From positions 11,697,914-11,761,913 of the forward strand of contig CM044964.1 in the NCBI GenBank assembly GCA_024516035.1: DNA of 64,000 nt. The letters are read 5' to 3'. The notes below the pieces were generated by a model that saw only the letters and a list, made by a program, of their open reading frames with translations, was not told the origin of the DNA and did not search any database. Positions 19,021 to 29,788 of the stretch are shown here, one piece after another. The position numbers were made by a program, and so were the translations under genes. The stretch comes from Bactericera cockerelli (lineage: Eukaryota > Arthropoda > Insecta > Hemiptera > Triozidae). Numbering within the stretch: position 1 is the stretch's first letter; each line of letters opens with the position of its first letter.

Positions 19021-21709
19021 ATAGCTTTCCCGTACAAAGATCTTAACATTTGTTCAGATTCCATGGCAGCTATACTAGTAGATTTTATACAACAAAATAA
19101 TTTTCAATCTTATAATAACATCCCAAACTCCTTAAATAGAACTCTAGATGTAGTCCTTTTTAGAAATCGAACAACAAAAGGTGTAAGAATAGCAAACATT
19201 GAATTAAGTAGAGGAGACAGTTTAGTTGAAAAAGAGGATATAATGCACCCTCCTCTCGATATAACAGTTCAGTATGTAAGGAAAAATAAAATTAAACCGG
19301 AATCTCAAAAGAAAACACCCGGTACACAACAACCAAAAAACATACAGGATATATCAATGGCATCATCATCATTATCTATTCCATTTACTATTAATAATGA
19401 TAACGAAATCATAAATACTGGAAAATACAATTTCAGAAAAGCTAACATTCCGCTTATCCTTGCTGACTTATCCGAGGTAGACTGGGGATCTGTGATCAGC
19501 TGTGACTGTGCGGAGACATCTCTTGATATTTTTTACAAAACCCTGTACAAAATTTTCGATAAACACATACCTAAAATTAAAAATAAAAATAAGAACTTGC
19601 AAACTTTTCCATTGTGGTGGTCAGCTGAAACAAAAACAGCTTTTAAAAATAAAGAAACTTTAAGAAGGCGACATTCTAGACAAAAAAATAAAGCTGAACC
19701 TCAACTGAAAATACTAAAAAAACAGTGTAAAAAATTAATCCAATCAGACTACCGACACCACATAGAAGAAATTGAAAACAACTTAATTAGAGGAGATAAA
19801 AAAGTTTTTTGGAACTATACAAAACAAAAGAGAAAAAATACAAAAAAATCTTGCTTCACATACAATAATTTAAAAATATGTACAGATTGTACAGGTAATG
19901 ACATTGTGAGAGCCTTTGCACAGCATTTCAGTTCGGTCTATGATCCTGCAAAGTCAAAATATAACAATGATTTCTCCCACGTAGACCATGTTGATTTAAT
20001 AAAAGATTTTATACTATCAGAAACTGATGTAACAAGTAGCATAGATACTTTACCTATTAATAAAGCACCAGGTGCGGATCAGATTCCACCCGAAATAGTA
20101 AAGAAATCCAAGAGGTACATAACCAAACCTCTACAACACATATTTAACACCTCCCTCAAAACTAATATTTTCCCAATCCTTTTAAAGAGAACCCTTGTTA
20201 CACCGGTGCCTAAAAAAGATAATTCAAATGAAATTGAAAATCACCGACCAATTGCGAAATTATCATCATTGGCAAAAGTTTTTGAAACATGTATTTTCAA
20301 TAAGATATCTAAAACAATTTACAATAACATCAGTATAAATCAACATGGCTTCGTGGAGCGTAAATCTACAACCACTAACTTGCTCTGTTTTTATGACTCA
20401 GTGGCCAAAGGATTAAATAATAATAAACAGGTAGATGTCATCTACACCCGACATCATGAAGTGCTATGATAAAATCAATCATGATATTTTACTAGAAAAA
20501 TTGTATACCTTCGGCTTTTCTTATAAACTAGTTAATTTTTTTGCTTCTTATCTCAGAGAACGTGAGCAGAGAGTGGTTTATAAAGATGTACATCACAAAG
20601 AGTATATTTCACATCCATACTTTCCTACCTCTTCGGTACCACAGGGTTCAGGTTTGAGTTGTCTCTTGTTTGTAATCATGATAGATGGCATAGGCGAGGG
20701 AATCCTGCACTCTAACTATCTTTTATATGCAGATGATTTAAAGTTGTACCGTAATATAAATACCCCAGATGATTGTTCCTTACTCCAAAATGACCTTGCA
20801 TCAGTTTTTTCTTGGTTAAATAGTCACAAACTAACACTCCACCCGATGAAATGTGAGGCCATGACAATAACAACATGCAAAAACGAAATATGCTTTGACT
20901 ATAAACTTGGAGATCATATTCTCAATAAAGTAACAAATAAAAAAGATCTTGGGGTCACATTTCAGAAAAACTTATCTTTTAATAATCACATAGAAAATAT
21001 TACAAAAAACGCATTTAAAGCCTTAGGCATGGTAAAAAGATTCTCTAAGCCATTTCAAAATATAGATGCCATCAGAGCTCTTTACACCTCTCTCGTTCGT
21101 TCAAAACTTGAATATGCCACTGTCATCTGGCGACCTCATACCCAAGAAGGAACGAGAAAGGTGGAAAGAGTTCAATCACAATTTGTTAAATATCTCTTTT
21201 GGAAAGAAAACGGATTTTATCCATCTTACCCAACAGCCATAGCGTCTAGTACTTTATGTGAAGTCCTAGATCTCAAGAGTCTACAGGCACGGAGAGATGT
21301 TTGTCTGCTCACATTAATTTACAACATAATGAACAACATAATTCTTTGCCCCAATGTGACAGAACAGATGTCCTTAAAAGTGCCTAATATGACACTGAGA
21401 TCTAGGGTTGACCAAGATTTTTTCTATATTGATAAAAAACACAAAAAAATATACCTGGATTCGACCATACCATCAGGTCTATCTCTATTTAACAGACATT
21501 CTCGAGCCCTGGACCTAGCGATGTTACCGGAGAGGTATAAAGAAACTTGTAATTCTATTATAGGGTCTTAGTTTAAGTACTTTTTTATAATTAAGTTCAA
21601 TTATAGATGTAGGAAATAGATGTATAATATTGTAAATTGTCTATATAAGTGCACTATAGCAGTGCGTTTAGACAGTTATTGAAAAAAAAAAAAAAAAAAA
21701 AAAAAAAAA
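19021..21709 (+). mobile_element. Jockey/CR1-type LINE, 5'-truncated, one frameshift, poly(A) tail
   Basis: The frame can be followed upstream of the ATG at 19063 into an endonuclease-like DLNIC motif. ORF part 1 (to 20469) has the end of the APE-type endonuclease (SLNRTLDVVLF ... HPPLDI), a connector, then RT motifs NKAPGADQIPPE and NHRPIAKLSSLAKVFE. Part 2 (from 20435) has KCYDKINHDIL, VPQGSGLSCLLF, the catalytic LLYADDLKLY and the thumb (LEYATVIW...VERVQSQFVKYL). The parts overlap out of frame; the shift lies at a CCC run at 20447-20449 and looks like one extra base. The 3' UTR is about 110 bp and ends in about 30 A residues (21680-21708). Such elements copy by target-primed reverse transcription. 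This copy is dead by truncation and frameshift but otherwise well preserved. Confidence 0.9.
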
Positions 21710-21732
21710 TAATAATGATATTGAACCTGTTT

Positions 21733-21805
21733 TACAGGGTGCCCTAAGTTTCCTGGTCCACCAGGAATGTGCAGTGCTTATAATCATCCGATGGTCCACC
21801 CTGTA
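21733..21805. mobile_element. Tiny 73-bp terminal-inverted-repeat element
   Basis: TACAGGGTG at the left and CACCCTGTA at the right are perfect 9-bp inverted ends. An internal TTCCTGGTCCACCAGGAA palindrome lies inside. It sits 24 bp after the LINE poly(A). Could be a deletion remnant of a larger element. Confidence 0.5.
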
Positions 21806-22027
21806 TGTATGTAATCATGTGGTATATTATAAATTTAATACATGAGTACATGCTAACTTTACTGACTTGAGAAAAATCCAATAACGACAAAATGGGGTAA
21901 CAAAAAACGTAGCGCATCCGGGGTAAGTAACAAACATAATTTTAATAAAATTAGTATTAGGTTATTGAAAGTTGTTACAATAAAGTCATTATTATGTTAA
22001 AGACAAAGCTATAGGTTTGGGTAATAC

Positions 22028-22262
22028 AGTAGTCACCGTGGCCGACCTGGGTTCGATCCCCGGCTTGGCAGGATTTTTTCTGATCAGGTCTTGGGTGTTC
22101 GGGGTCCACGCATACCTCGTGAAGAAAAATGAGTAGCTGCTTTAATGTGAGCAGCGGCCAGTGGCGGAATAATAGGCAAAAATAAGATATTAGGATAATA
22201 AAGATACGAAAAGTCCTATAATTCTGCACTACCCACTAAAATTATGATATAATAACACAAAG
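22028..22262 (+). mobile_element. SINE-B (B1 tail), head internally deleted
   Basis: GTAGTCACCGTGGCCGACCT joins directly to GGGTTCGATCCCCGGC, so the middle of the tRNA head is lost. Body and B1 tail (GGCAAAAATAAGATATTAGG, CTGCACTACCCACTAAAATT) are complete. Confidence 0.85.
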
Positions 22263-22645
22263 AAACACATTTATTGATTATTATTATTAATTTATTAAGT
22301 TTGGGTAATACCATAGATCGTTTTTTTTTCTTTCCTTATCCTATAATAAGGAAAGTATTTTCTCTTTTTTGTGGGGGTTTAACGTTGCAACTGCATGGTC
22401 ATATCACGATGGGTCGAAATGTTTTCCTCAAGTTAGTTGAGTGTAGAGCAACCTCAGGTTTATGGGAATTCTATCTAAAACCCATCAGCACTTTATTGGC
22501 GTTATGCTCTTGCCTGTAGCTGGGTGAGGTCTTATTTGGATTTTTAAAAACTTTTAGCTGACTCAAAGGAATGTACCTACAGTACCTACACCTGCGATCT
22601 GTGATCGATAAAAAAATCCTTTTCTCTAACAAAATGCTAGCCCTA
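22263..22645. other. Mostly unassigned
   Basis: About 22490-22545 (TTGCCTGTAGCTGG...TTATTTGGATTTTTAAAA) resembles the block at 10390-10425 and, inverted, 6160-6200. The rest is unassigned. Confidence 0.35.
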
Positions 22646-22649
22646 ATAA

Positions 22650-22738
22650 ATTATTTGTCATTTGAGGGACTCGAACCACCGACCTCCAAGTTACGAGTCC
22701 ACTTATCCATCAAGCTGCTGAGGTTGGTTCAAGAAAAC
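22650..22738 (-). mobile_element. SINE-A head
   Basis: Reverse complement: ACCAACCTCAGCAGCTTGAT, then GGAGGTCGGTGGTTCGAGTC. Tail missing. Confidence 0.7.
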
Positions 22739-22827
22739 AAACTGTGACCATATAATTCACTTGTACGGTCTTAATTTCCTTTGAACCATAATGTACCTGT
22801 TATAAATAATAATAATACCTATTCGAA

Positions 22828-22985
22828 TTAATCGACCTCAGTCGTTGGATCGATAAGGCGGCGGACTCGTAACCTGGAGGTCGGAGGTTCAACTTCCCAG
22901 TAGGACAAAAGATTTAATCAGGCGAGTTTGAGTAATCGTGACATCACGGTTGTGAATAACACATTAACAATAATAAAATGTGTTT
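22828..22985 (+). mobile_element. SINE-A copy
   Basis: ATCGACCTCAGTCGTTGGAT head, AACCTGGAGGTCGGAGGTTC, tail GCGAGTTTGAGTAATCGTGA and TGAATAACACATTAAC. Full length, diverged. Confidence 0.8.
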
Positions 22986-23164
22986 TACTGTACATTTCTT
23001 TTACATTATAATATAGTTTTTTACGAATAAAGTATAGCAGCACAAAGGAAAATAAATATTAAAGTAAGATTGCATTTCTTACACAGACTTGTCACACTAA
23101 AAGGCCCAGTTTAGAATGGGTCTCTTGTTTTTGTGACAATATGAAAATATTTAAATAAATAATA

Positions 23165-23348
23165 AAAATAAATGTGTTTCTGTGTGTTATAATATCACAA
23201 TTTTAGTGGGTAGCGCAGAATCATAGGACTTTTCCATATCTTTAACATCCCAATATCTTATTTTTGCCTATATTTCCGCCACTGGTCGCTGCTAACATTA
23301 AAACAGCTACTCATTTTTCCTTACGAGGTATGATTGAACCCCGATGAA
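23165..23348 (-). mobile_element. SINE-B body and B1 tail
   Basis: Minus strand carries ATACCTCGTAAGGAAAAATG, AGCGACCAGTGGCGGAAAT and the tail GCGCTACCCACTAAAATTGT. The tRNA-like head is missing. Confidence 0.8.
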
Positions 23349-23574
23349 AATATTTTTACCTGTCCGATTTTTATTTATTTGTTTTTTTACCGACCGTGTG
23401 TTCCCAGTCACCCCTGACTTTCCTACATCGAGAGCTTTAATGTTATAAATAATAATAATCATAATCATAATAAATACCAGGAGACGTAGATGAAGAAGAA
23501 CTTGGGTAGAAAATAACATGATTCTTCAGGAGTTTTAATTTTGAGCTCAGCATGATTCAGAATACCAAAAAAAA

Positions 23575-24015
23575 ATATAGAAATAAAGAACATGGAGAGA
23601 AAAAGAAGAAGAATAAGAAGAGAGAGAAAGAAGAGAAGAAGATAGAGGAGTAGAAGACGAGAGATAAAGAAGAAGGAGGAAGAGGAGAAGAAAAAGGAGA
23701 AGAAGAAAGAACAGGAGGAGGAGGAGAAGAAGAAAGAGGAGGAGGAGGAAGAGGAGAAGAAGAAAAAGGAGAAGAAGAAAGAACAGGAGGAGGAGGAGAA
23801 GAAGAAAGAGGAGGAGGAGGAAGAGGAGAAGAAGAAAAAGGAGAAGAAGAAAGAACAGGAGGAGGAGGAGAAGAAGAAAGAGGAGGAGGAGGAAGAGGAG
23901 AAGAAGAAAAAAAGAGAGGAAGAAAGAGATGAACAAGAAGAGAGAGGAAAAGGAATGAGGAGGAGGATGAGGAAAAATAAGAAGTTGAGGCAAAAGAAGA
24001 AGAAGAAAAGAAGAA
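23575..24015. repeat. Purine-rich minisatellite, 72-bp unit
   Basis: GAAC AGGAGG markers at 23711, 23783 and 23855 give an exact 72-bp period (three units), within a wider AGA/AGG tract. The reverse frame therefore encodes a 24-residue Leu/Phe/Ser repeat that has no sign of being a gene. Confidence 0.9.
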
Positions 24016-24188
24016 GCTTTAATTAAAATATAATGTTATTATGAAAAGAGCAATATTTCTGTTGTACACTTACGAACATACAAGGAAGTTATTTCGTAAG
24101 CTGTTACCCGATAGAACCTGTTGGACCTGTAAAAAAAATGATATTTGTACAGTAATATCCTGTAAAAAAATAATGTTTTCTAAAGATA

Positions 24189-24432
24189 TTGGATTATTAG
24201 TGTATCGTCTAGATGTGATACAAATTAGTCTTAATTTTCTAAAGATATTGAAGGATTCCGTATGAGAGGAGGACCCAGAGCAAGGTGGAAAGACAATATC
24301 AAGAAAGATGTAGATATGATGGTTATTTGATCATAACTCCAGAGAAGTGGGAGGAAGCAGTCATGGATAGAAGACAATGGATGGAAGCTGTTGAAAAGAC
24401 ATATATTATGCTCGAATAGGCAGCAGCCACAA
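24189..24432 (+). mobile_element. LINE 3' end, C-terminal RT coding relic
   Basis: About 24258-24415 encodes MRGGPRARWKDNIKKDVDMM, then after an interruption a WEEA, DRRQWMEAVEK-like end, the usual C terminus of RTE/CR1-type reverse transcriptase ORFs. Related copy at 41698-41905. Confidence 0.65.
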
Positions 24433-24461
24433 TTAAGGCAAGGTAAGTAGTACTCTTTAGT

Positions 24462-24502
24462 AACCACCAGGCGAGGTTAATGCTCAAACCATTTTCTATT
24501 TT
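24462..24502 (-). mobile_element. SINE-C 3'-end fragment
   Basis: AACCACCAGGCGAGGTTAAT and GCTCAAACCATTTTCTA match the reverse of the SINE-C terminus. Confidence 0.6.
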
Positions 24503-24511
24503 TATGTCGAA

Positions 24512-24759
24512 CTAGCGGGCTGTCGCCCGCTTTGCGGGCCGAGGCATGGCCGTGAAAGCAAAAAATCCTTTTTCGCCAGTGGCAGGTGTTGTAGTGGGAA
24601 TTTCGAAAAATCCCGTCTTATTGCACATCTAGACTATAAGACAAAGCTACCTACCAAATTTCAGCTTCCTAGGACTTACGGTTTGGGCTGTAGAGCGATG
24701 ATCAGTCAGTGGTCAGTGGTCAGTGGTCAGTGAGTGACTTTGACATTTATATATTAAGA
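24512..24759 (-). mobile_element. Non-autonomous Helitron, 248 bp
   Basis: Read on the minus strand it starts TCTTAATATATAAATG after an A and ends with hairpin GCGGGC-GACA-GCCCGC overlapping a terminal CTAG followed by T. TC...CTRR ends, a 3' hairpin and insertion between A and T without target duplication are Helitron hallmarks. Internal GGTCAGT is reiterated near 24705-24735. Confidence 0.75.
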
Positions 24760-24809
24760 TTTCAAATCCATATGTTGTGGACTCAGCCTAAACAGTAAAT
24801 GTATCACAT

Positions 24810-24950
24810 TTGTGTTACCTATTCAAAATCGTAATATCACAATAATTACTCAAACTCACTTTACTGAATTTATGCTTGACTTGAGACTCGAACCACCGAC
24901 CTCCAGATTACAAGTCCGCCGCCTTATCGATCAAGCTACTGAGGTCGGTA
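24810..24950 (-). mobile_element. SINE-A copy
   Basis: Minus strand: ACCGACCTCAGTAGCTTGAT, GTAATCTGGAGGTCGGTGGT, GGTTCGAGTCTCAAG; tail AGTGAGTTTGAGTAATTATT. Near full length. Confidence 0.88.
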
Positions 24951-25154
24951 TTTTGACTCTATTCAAACAGGGTCAGGCACGTAAAAAGCACATGAAAGCG
25001 GTCATGTTTATGAGGGTCGTCAACGACATGAAATGGTAACCGAAAAAGAATCGGTAAGTGGGAATACACCCCTATTATCATTTCACAAGAAAAACGCCAT
25101 TCCAGTTACCATCCAAGCTGACATTCCCTCAACTCTACCGATCAAAGTTGTAGC

Positions 25155-25415
25155 GTCGCGCGTCGATGGCACGTTGAATACACCAGTTCTCGTTCAGTCA
25201 CGAAGTTCAGCAACATCCATCGAGGCTAAGACTTAGATGAGTGACCATTCAAATTGGAACACTCGTATTCAGATGATGGCTGTTCCCGGCCCCACTCTTG
25301 GTGGGTGAGGGTAATTTGAGTATCTGATTTGTGAGTTTCCAGTAAATAGAGGGTAAAATCGCTGTCGTGATATGAACATGTTGTAGAAAGAGACGTTAAA
25401 CCAAAAAAAGGAATG
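25155..25415 (+). mobile_element. 5S-rRNA-derived SINE, full length, diverged
   Basis: CGTCGATGGCACGTTGAATA, CGAAGTTCAGCAACATCCAT and GAGTGACCATTCAAATT follow the 5S head. The body TGGGTGAGGGTAATTTGAG and GAGACGTTAAACC matches the copy at 9384-9645. Confidence 0.85.
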
Positions 25416-25815
25416 TTGTACTCGATCACCACGCTAACTCTGACTTAATTATAGATTCTGTAGATACCCACCATAATTCAACACCTACTTCTCTGTATGA
25501 ACACATCCTATTTGAAAAAGTCTGAACAAAATGGCGGATATTTCGTTCAGAAAAACTTGTTCATGCAGCTAGGAGAATTGTTTATTGGAGTTGTACATGT
25601 AAAAAAATATATCGGAACTTCTTGCTCTTATGAATAGCTTAAATGTTTTTCTCTTAATAAACAACAATTTGTATCGTGGTATCACAAAATACGACTAACT
25701 TCTCAACGTTTCTTATGATCGCTGTCTAGTTCTTGACGTTTCGAGACGTTGCCGTTGGAATTATGCAAATTAAAAAAAGACAGAAAAAAAAACTAGATAC
25801 CAATGAAATGTATGC
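25416..25815. other. No feature recognised
   Basis: AT-rich unique sequence, no known repeat or credible frame. Confidence 0.35.
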
Positions 25816-25819
25816 GATG

Positions 25820-25930
25820 TGGATAGCATGCCTTGATAGTCGAATGAACTGAGCAATAATCGGGAATGTCAAGTAGAGCGGGGAGTCGTGTTTTCGAATC
25901 CCAACCAAGGCAAGAATTTTTATCATTTTT
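25820..25930 (+). mobile_element. tRNA-headed SINE fragment
   Basis: TAGAGCGGGGAGTCGTGTTT then CGAATCCCAACCAAGGCAAG, a box-B-like region with a plausible T arm. Family not assigned. Confidence 0.45.
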
Positions 25931-25964
25931 ATCGCTGTTTTTTAACCACTAGATATTCGACGGG

Positions 25965-26072
25965 TTCTGAGGTCCAGGCAGGTAGGTTTGACTGAGGAAC
26001 ATTTGTCGGCGCGGAAGTTCGAACTCGGGACCTTCCGCTTGGCAAGTGCTTAACCACTAAGCTATTCGTGTG
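25965..26072 (-). mobile_element. SINE-E head
   Basis: Minus strand: GTGGTTAAGCACTTGCCAAG, CGGAAGGTCCCGAGTTCGAA, then TTCCGCGCCGACAAATG. Same tRNA-Gly-like head as 34243. Confidence 0.65.
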
Positions 26073-26127
26073 CTCAAATAGACCCTATAATAGTTTTTTT
26101 TTTTCTTCCAATTTTGGCACATAGAAC

Positions 26128-26185
26128 TGACAAAAATGGGTCTTGGGCTTATTGCTGGAGTAATGGGACTTACTAGGCGACCACA
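26128..26185 (+). mobile_element. SINE-F tail fragment
   Basis: GGGTCTTGGGCTTATTGCTG and GAGTAATGGGACTTA match the SINE-F tail at 63690. Confidence 0.6.
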
Positions 26186-26397
26186 TCAACGAGGACCCTG
26201 GCCTATACCCTACACCCTAGACCCTGGACGACAGACTCTGGTATACCTACAGCTTGATGTAGACGATTTTCGGGACTCCGTTGTGGCCGCTTACATTCAA
26301 TAACATGGTTAGATTATTTTAATATTTTCTGTATCTTTTTTTTTTTTTTTTTTACACAAGTTCACGAGTTAGGCCCATTTCATTACATCAAAAAAAA

Positions 26398-26575
26398 ATA
26401 CTTACAACTAAACATTAAGATTAAAACACTTATGACTACAATCAAACATTAATATTAAAACACTTATGACTACAATTAAACATTAAGATTAAACACTTAT
26501 GACTACGATCAAACATTAATATTAAAACACTTATGACTACAATTAAACATTAAGATTAAACACTTATGACTAGTT
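26398..26575. repeat. AT-rich minisatellite with alternating unit types
   Basis: Five units of 34-35 bp around ACACTTATGACTAC. Types ATCAAACATTAATATTAAAA and ATTAAACATTAAGATTAAAC alternate, so the higher-order period is about 69 bp. Confidence 0.9.
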
Positions 26576-26579
26576 GGTT

Positions 26580-26905
26580 AATTAATTAAATATATTATAA
26601 CACTAAATCTAAACTTAAAATTATAGAGCTTTATTATATTTGAAAAAGAGAAAGAGATTCAAGTGTGCACGAAAAAATGTCGAGGTCGACATTGCCGGCT
26701 CGATTACCTATACACTGGATTCTCCGCATAGGGGAAAACTCACCTAAATTTGACCTACTCTTGGTGAGTGCAAATGTAAGATGAGAGCGTGTATTTCTGA
26801 TATTGATTCTAAAATTAAGTTTAGTGAGTAATTCAGGAGAGTCAATCATATTATGAATGAGTTTGTCCAGGAATACCAGATCTTGAATCTTTTATTTTAT
26901 TGTCA
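26580..26905. other. No feature recognised
   Basis: Unique-looking sequence between a minisatellite and a Helitron. Confidence 0.35.
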
Positions 26906-26907
26906 TA

Positions 26908-27150
26908 CTAGCGGGTTACACCCGCCGCTTCGCCAGCCCATCAAACACACACAACGCACACACACACCCACCCACACACACACATCCACATACACACATC
27001 CACACACACCCACACACACGCAACACACACCACCACACACCACACACCACACCACACCACACACACACCACACCACAAAACACACACCACACACACACCA
27101 CAACACACACACCACACCACACCACACACACACACACACACACACACACC

Positions 27151-27181
<31 letters not shown>

Positions 27182-27259
27182 CACACCACACACACACACC
27201 ACACACACACCACACACACACACCACACACACACACCACACACACACACACACCCAACA

Positions 27260-27304
<45 letters not shown>

Positions 27305-27968
27305 ACACACACACCACACACACCACACACACACACCACACACACACACACACAAAATGTCATTTAGGTTTGAAAAAAAACCTGAATATTTTTTGTCGCC
27401 CATCTATTTTCTGGCCTTCCCCGGCGTAGCTCAAGAATGGCTCATCAGAATTTCGCGATCAATATGTCAAATGAAAGCCTAAACCCTTGCCTAAAACTTT
27501 CTCGCTCTGAGTTGATAGGTCGTCACTTCAAATTTCGAGAAAAAATGTCATTTAGGTCAAAAAACGTGAATATTTTACATGTTACCCATCCATTTTTTTA
27601 CCTTACCCGGCGTAGCTCAAGAACGGCTCATCAGAAATTCGCGATCGATATGTCAATTGAAAACTCAAGCCCTTGCCTAAAACTTTCTCGCTTTGAGTTG
27701 ATAGGTCGTCGCGACAAATTTCGAGAAAAAATGTCATTTATGTCAAAAAACGTGCATTTTTTTGCGTCACCCATCTATTTTTTATCCTTACTCATTGTAG
27801 CTTAACCTCAGGGAGATATAATCTAGCCTAGAAGAATTTCCTGATCCAAGCGGACCTATGTGCAAAATTTCAGGTTTCTCGGTCAAACGGTGTGGATTTG
27901 TATAAAGAACATACATACATACACACACACACACATACATACAGACAGCTTTCTTTTATAGATATAGA
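26908..27968 (-). mobile_element. Non-autonomous Helitron, 1.06 kb, with CA tract and two 181-bp repeats
   Basis: Minus strand begins TCTATATCTATAAAAGAAAG (flanked by A) and ends with hairpin GCGGGT-GTA-ACCCGC running into CTAG (flanked by T). Inside lie a CA/CCACAC tract (about 26945-27355) and two tandem units of about 181 bp (about 27425-27606 and 27607-27786) marked by GGCTCATCAGAA and CTTTCTCGCT. No Rep/helicase coding is present. Large frames across the CA tract are artefacts. Confidence 0.85.
26945..27355. repeat. CA/CCACAC microsatellite inside the Helitron
   Basis: About 410 bp of CACACA and CACACCACA mixtures. The G-rich strand is GTGT and TGTGG. Confidence 0.95.
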
Positions 27969-27994
27969 TTATTAGGTTTAATATATGTTTTATT

Positions 27995-29429
27995 CATGCG
28001 CGGATATAGCCCTCTTGTACTGGGGGGGCACAATCGCACAATATACCTAACTAGCAAGCCGCTTCGCAAGCCACACACAGACACACACACATACACACAC
28101 AAATGTCAATATTTTTTGTGTCACCCATCCATTTCTTGTCCTTACTGGAGCTCAAGAATGGCTCATCAGAATGTCAAATGAAGACTCCAACCCTTGCAAA
28201 AACATTCTCGCTTTGAGTTGATAGTTCGTCACGACATATTTCGAGAAAAAATGTCATTCAGGTCAAAAAACGTAAATACTTTTTGTTTACCCATCCATTT
28301 TATGTCCTTACTCAACGTAGCTCAAGAACGGCTCATCAGAATTTCGTGATTGATATCCCAAATGAAAAATTGAACCCTTGCTTAAAACTTTCTCTTTTTG
28401 AGTTGATACGCCGCCGCCGTAGCACCGTCATGATAAATTTTGAAAAAAAAATGTAATTTCGGTCGAAAAATGTGATTTTTTAGCGTCACGCATCCATTTT
28501 TTGTCCTTACCCCGTGTAGCTGAACCCTAGAGATATATTCCCTGATCCAAATGGACCTGTAGGTAAAATTTCAGGTTTCTCGGACAATCTGTGTGGATTT
28601 GAAAACTTTATTATTTAGTTATTTCTTATTGGTCTTAGCATTGGGAATTATTTTGGGTCCCGTGCCCCCCTAGCTTATTGAGATCTTTTTTTTTACGGGA
28701 TTAGTATTAGAATTGGGAATTATTTTGGGTCCCGTGCCCCCTTAACTTATTGAGATCTTTTTTTTTTACGGGATCAGTCTTAGAATTGGGCACTATTTTG
28801 GGTCCCGTGCCCCCTAACTTATTGAGATTTTTTTACGGGATTAGTCTTAGAATTGGGAATTATTTTGGGGCCCGTGCCCCCCTAACTTATTGAGATTTTT
28901 TTTTACGAGATTAGTCTTAAAATTGGGAATTATTTTGTGTCCCGTGCCCCCCTAACTTATTGAGATCTCTTTTTACGGGATTAGTCTTAGGATTGGGAAT
29001 TATTTTGGGGCCCGTGCCCCCCTAACTCTTTGAGATCTTTTTTTTAAGGGATAAGTCTTAGAATTAGGAATTATTTTGGGTCCCGTGACCCCTTAACTTA
29101 TTGAGATCTTTTTTTTTACGGGATTAGTCTTAGAATTGGGAATTATTTTGGGGCCCGTGCCCCCCTAACTTATTGAGATTTTTTTTTTATTACAAGATTA
29201 GTCTTAGAATTGGGAATTATTTTGTGTCCCGTGCCCCCCTAACTTATTGAGATCTTTTTTTTACGGGATTAGTCTTAGAATTGGGAATTATTTTGGGGCC
29301 CGTGCCCCCCTAACTCATTGAGATCTTTTTTTTTACGGGATTAGGTATAATGAAATTTGAGAAACACCGCTTACCGAAAAAATCTGGGGGGGCACGTGCC
29401 CCCCGTGCCCCCCCCTATATCCGCGCATG
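27995..29429. mobile_element. TIR transposon 'CATG' copy 1, 1435 bp, with captured Helitron piece and minisatellite
   Basis: Perfect 15-bp ends: CATGCGCGGATATAG at the left and CTATATCCGCGCATG at the right. The flanking GTTTTATT (27987-27994 and 29430-29437) is a perfect 8-bp target duplication. Inside, in order: a 5'-truncated Helitron piece with its hairpin partly deleted, a CA tract and two 181-bp repeats (28050-28610), about ten minisatellite units (28618-29340), then a G/C-rich right end. The 8-bp duplication fits hAT or P-like elements, but the tips do not match one I know. No transposase, so mobilised in trans. Confidence 0.93.
28618..29340. repeat. Minisatellite of 65-75 bp inside the CATG element
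   Basis: About ten units with core AGAATTGGGAATTATTTTGG, CCCGTGCCCCCCTAACTTAT and TGAGATC followed by a T run and ACGGGATTAG. Unit length varies mainly through the T run. Confidence 0.95.
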
Positions 29430-29445
29430 GTTTTATTTTGTTCAC

Positions 29446-29600
29446 ATACCGACCTCAGTAGATTGATCGATAAGGCGGCGGACTTGTAATCTGGAGGTCG
29501 GTGGTTCAAGTCCCGGTTTTAGCGTAGATTTGGTAAAGCGAGTTTGAGTGGTTGTGATATCACAAAGGTGATTGACACAAATAATAACTTTTCAATATAC
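29446..29600 (+). mobile_element. SINE-A copy
   Basis: TACCGACCTCAGTAGATTGA head, GGTTCAAGTCCCGG, tail GTTGTGATATCACAAAGGTG. It starts 17 bp after the CATG element end. Confidence 0.9.
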
Positions 29601-29695
29601 ATATATAATGAACTTCAATTTATAATTCGATACCAAAAATTGAAAAGTTGTTATCTATTCCCGTGGCCAGCATGTACCAAGAATCTGCTAGTCCA

Positions 29696-29768
29696 CTGTA
29701 AAGCGAGCTAGTTTGAGTAGTTGTGATATCACGTTAGTGATTCACACAAATATGATCACTTTAACTTT
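29696..29768 (+). mobile_element. SINE-A tail fragment
   Basis: TAAAGCGAGC, then TAGTTTGAGTAGTTGTGATA and CACACAAATATGATCAC. Head missing. Confidence 0.7.
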
Positions 29769-29788
29769 TAACTTATTTTGTTCACATT

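Noticed and set aside
23547..23993. Leu/Phe-rich minus-strand frame of 148 codons as a membrane protein
   Set aside because: Hydrophobicity comes from the reverse translation of AGA/AGG repeats.
26853..27482. His/Thr-rich and Cys/Val-rich frames of 140-209 codons
   Set aside because: Direct translations of the CA tract on both strands, not genes.
27435..27650. CTGATGAG on the minus strand inside the 181-bp repeats as possible further hammerheads
   Set aside because: The motif is followed by CCATTCTTGAGC with no GAAA box, no stem II closure and no GUC site.
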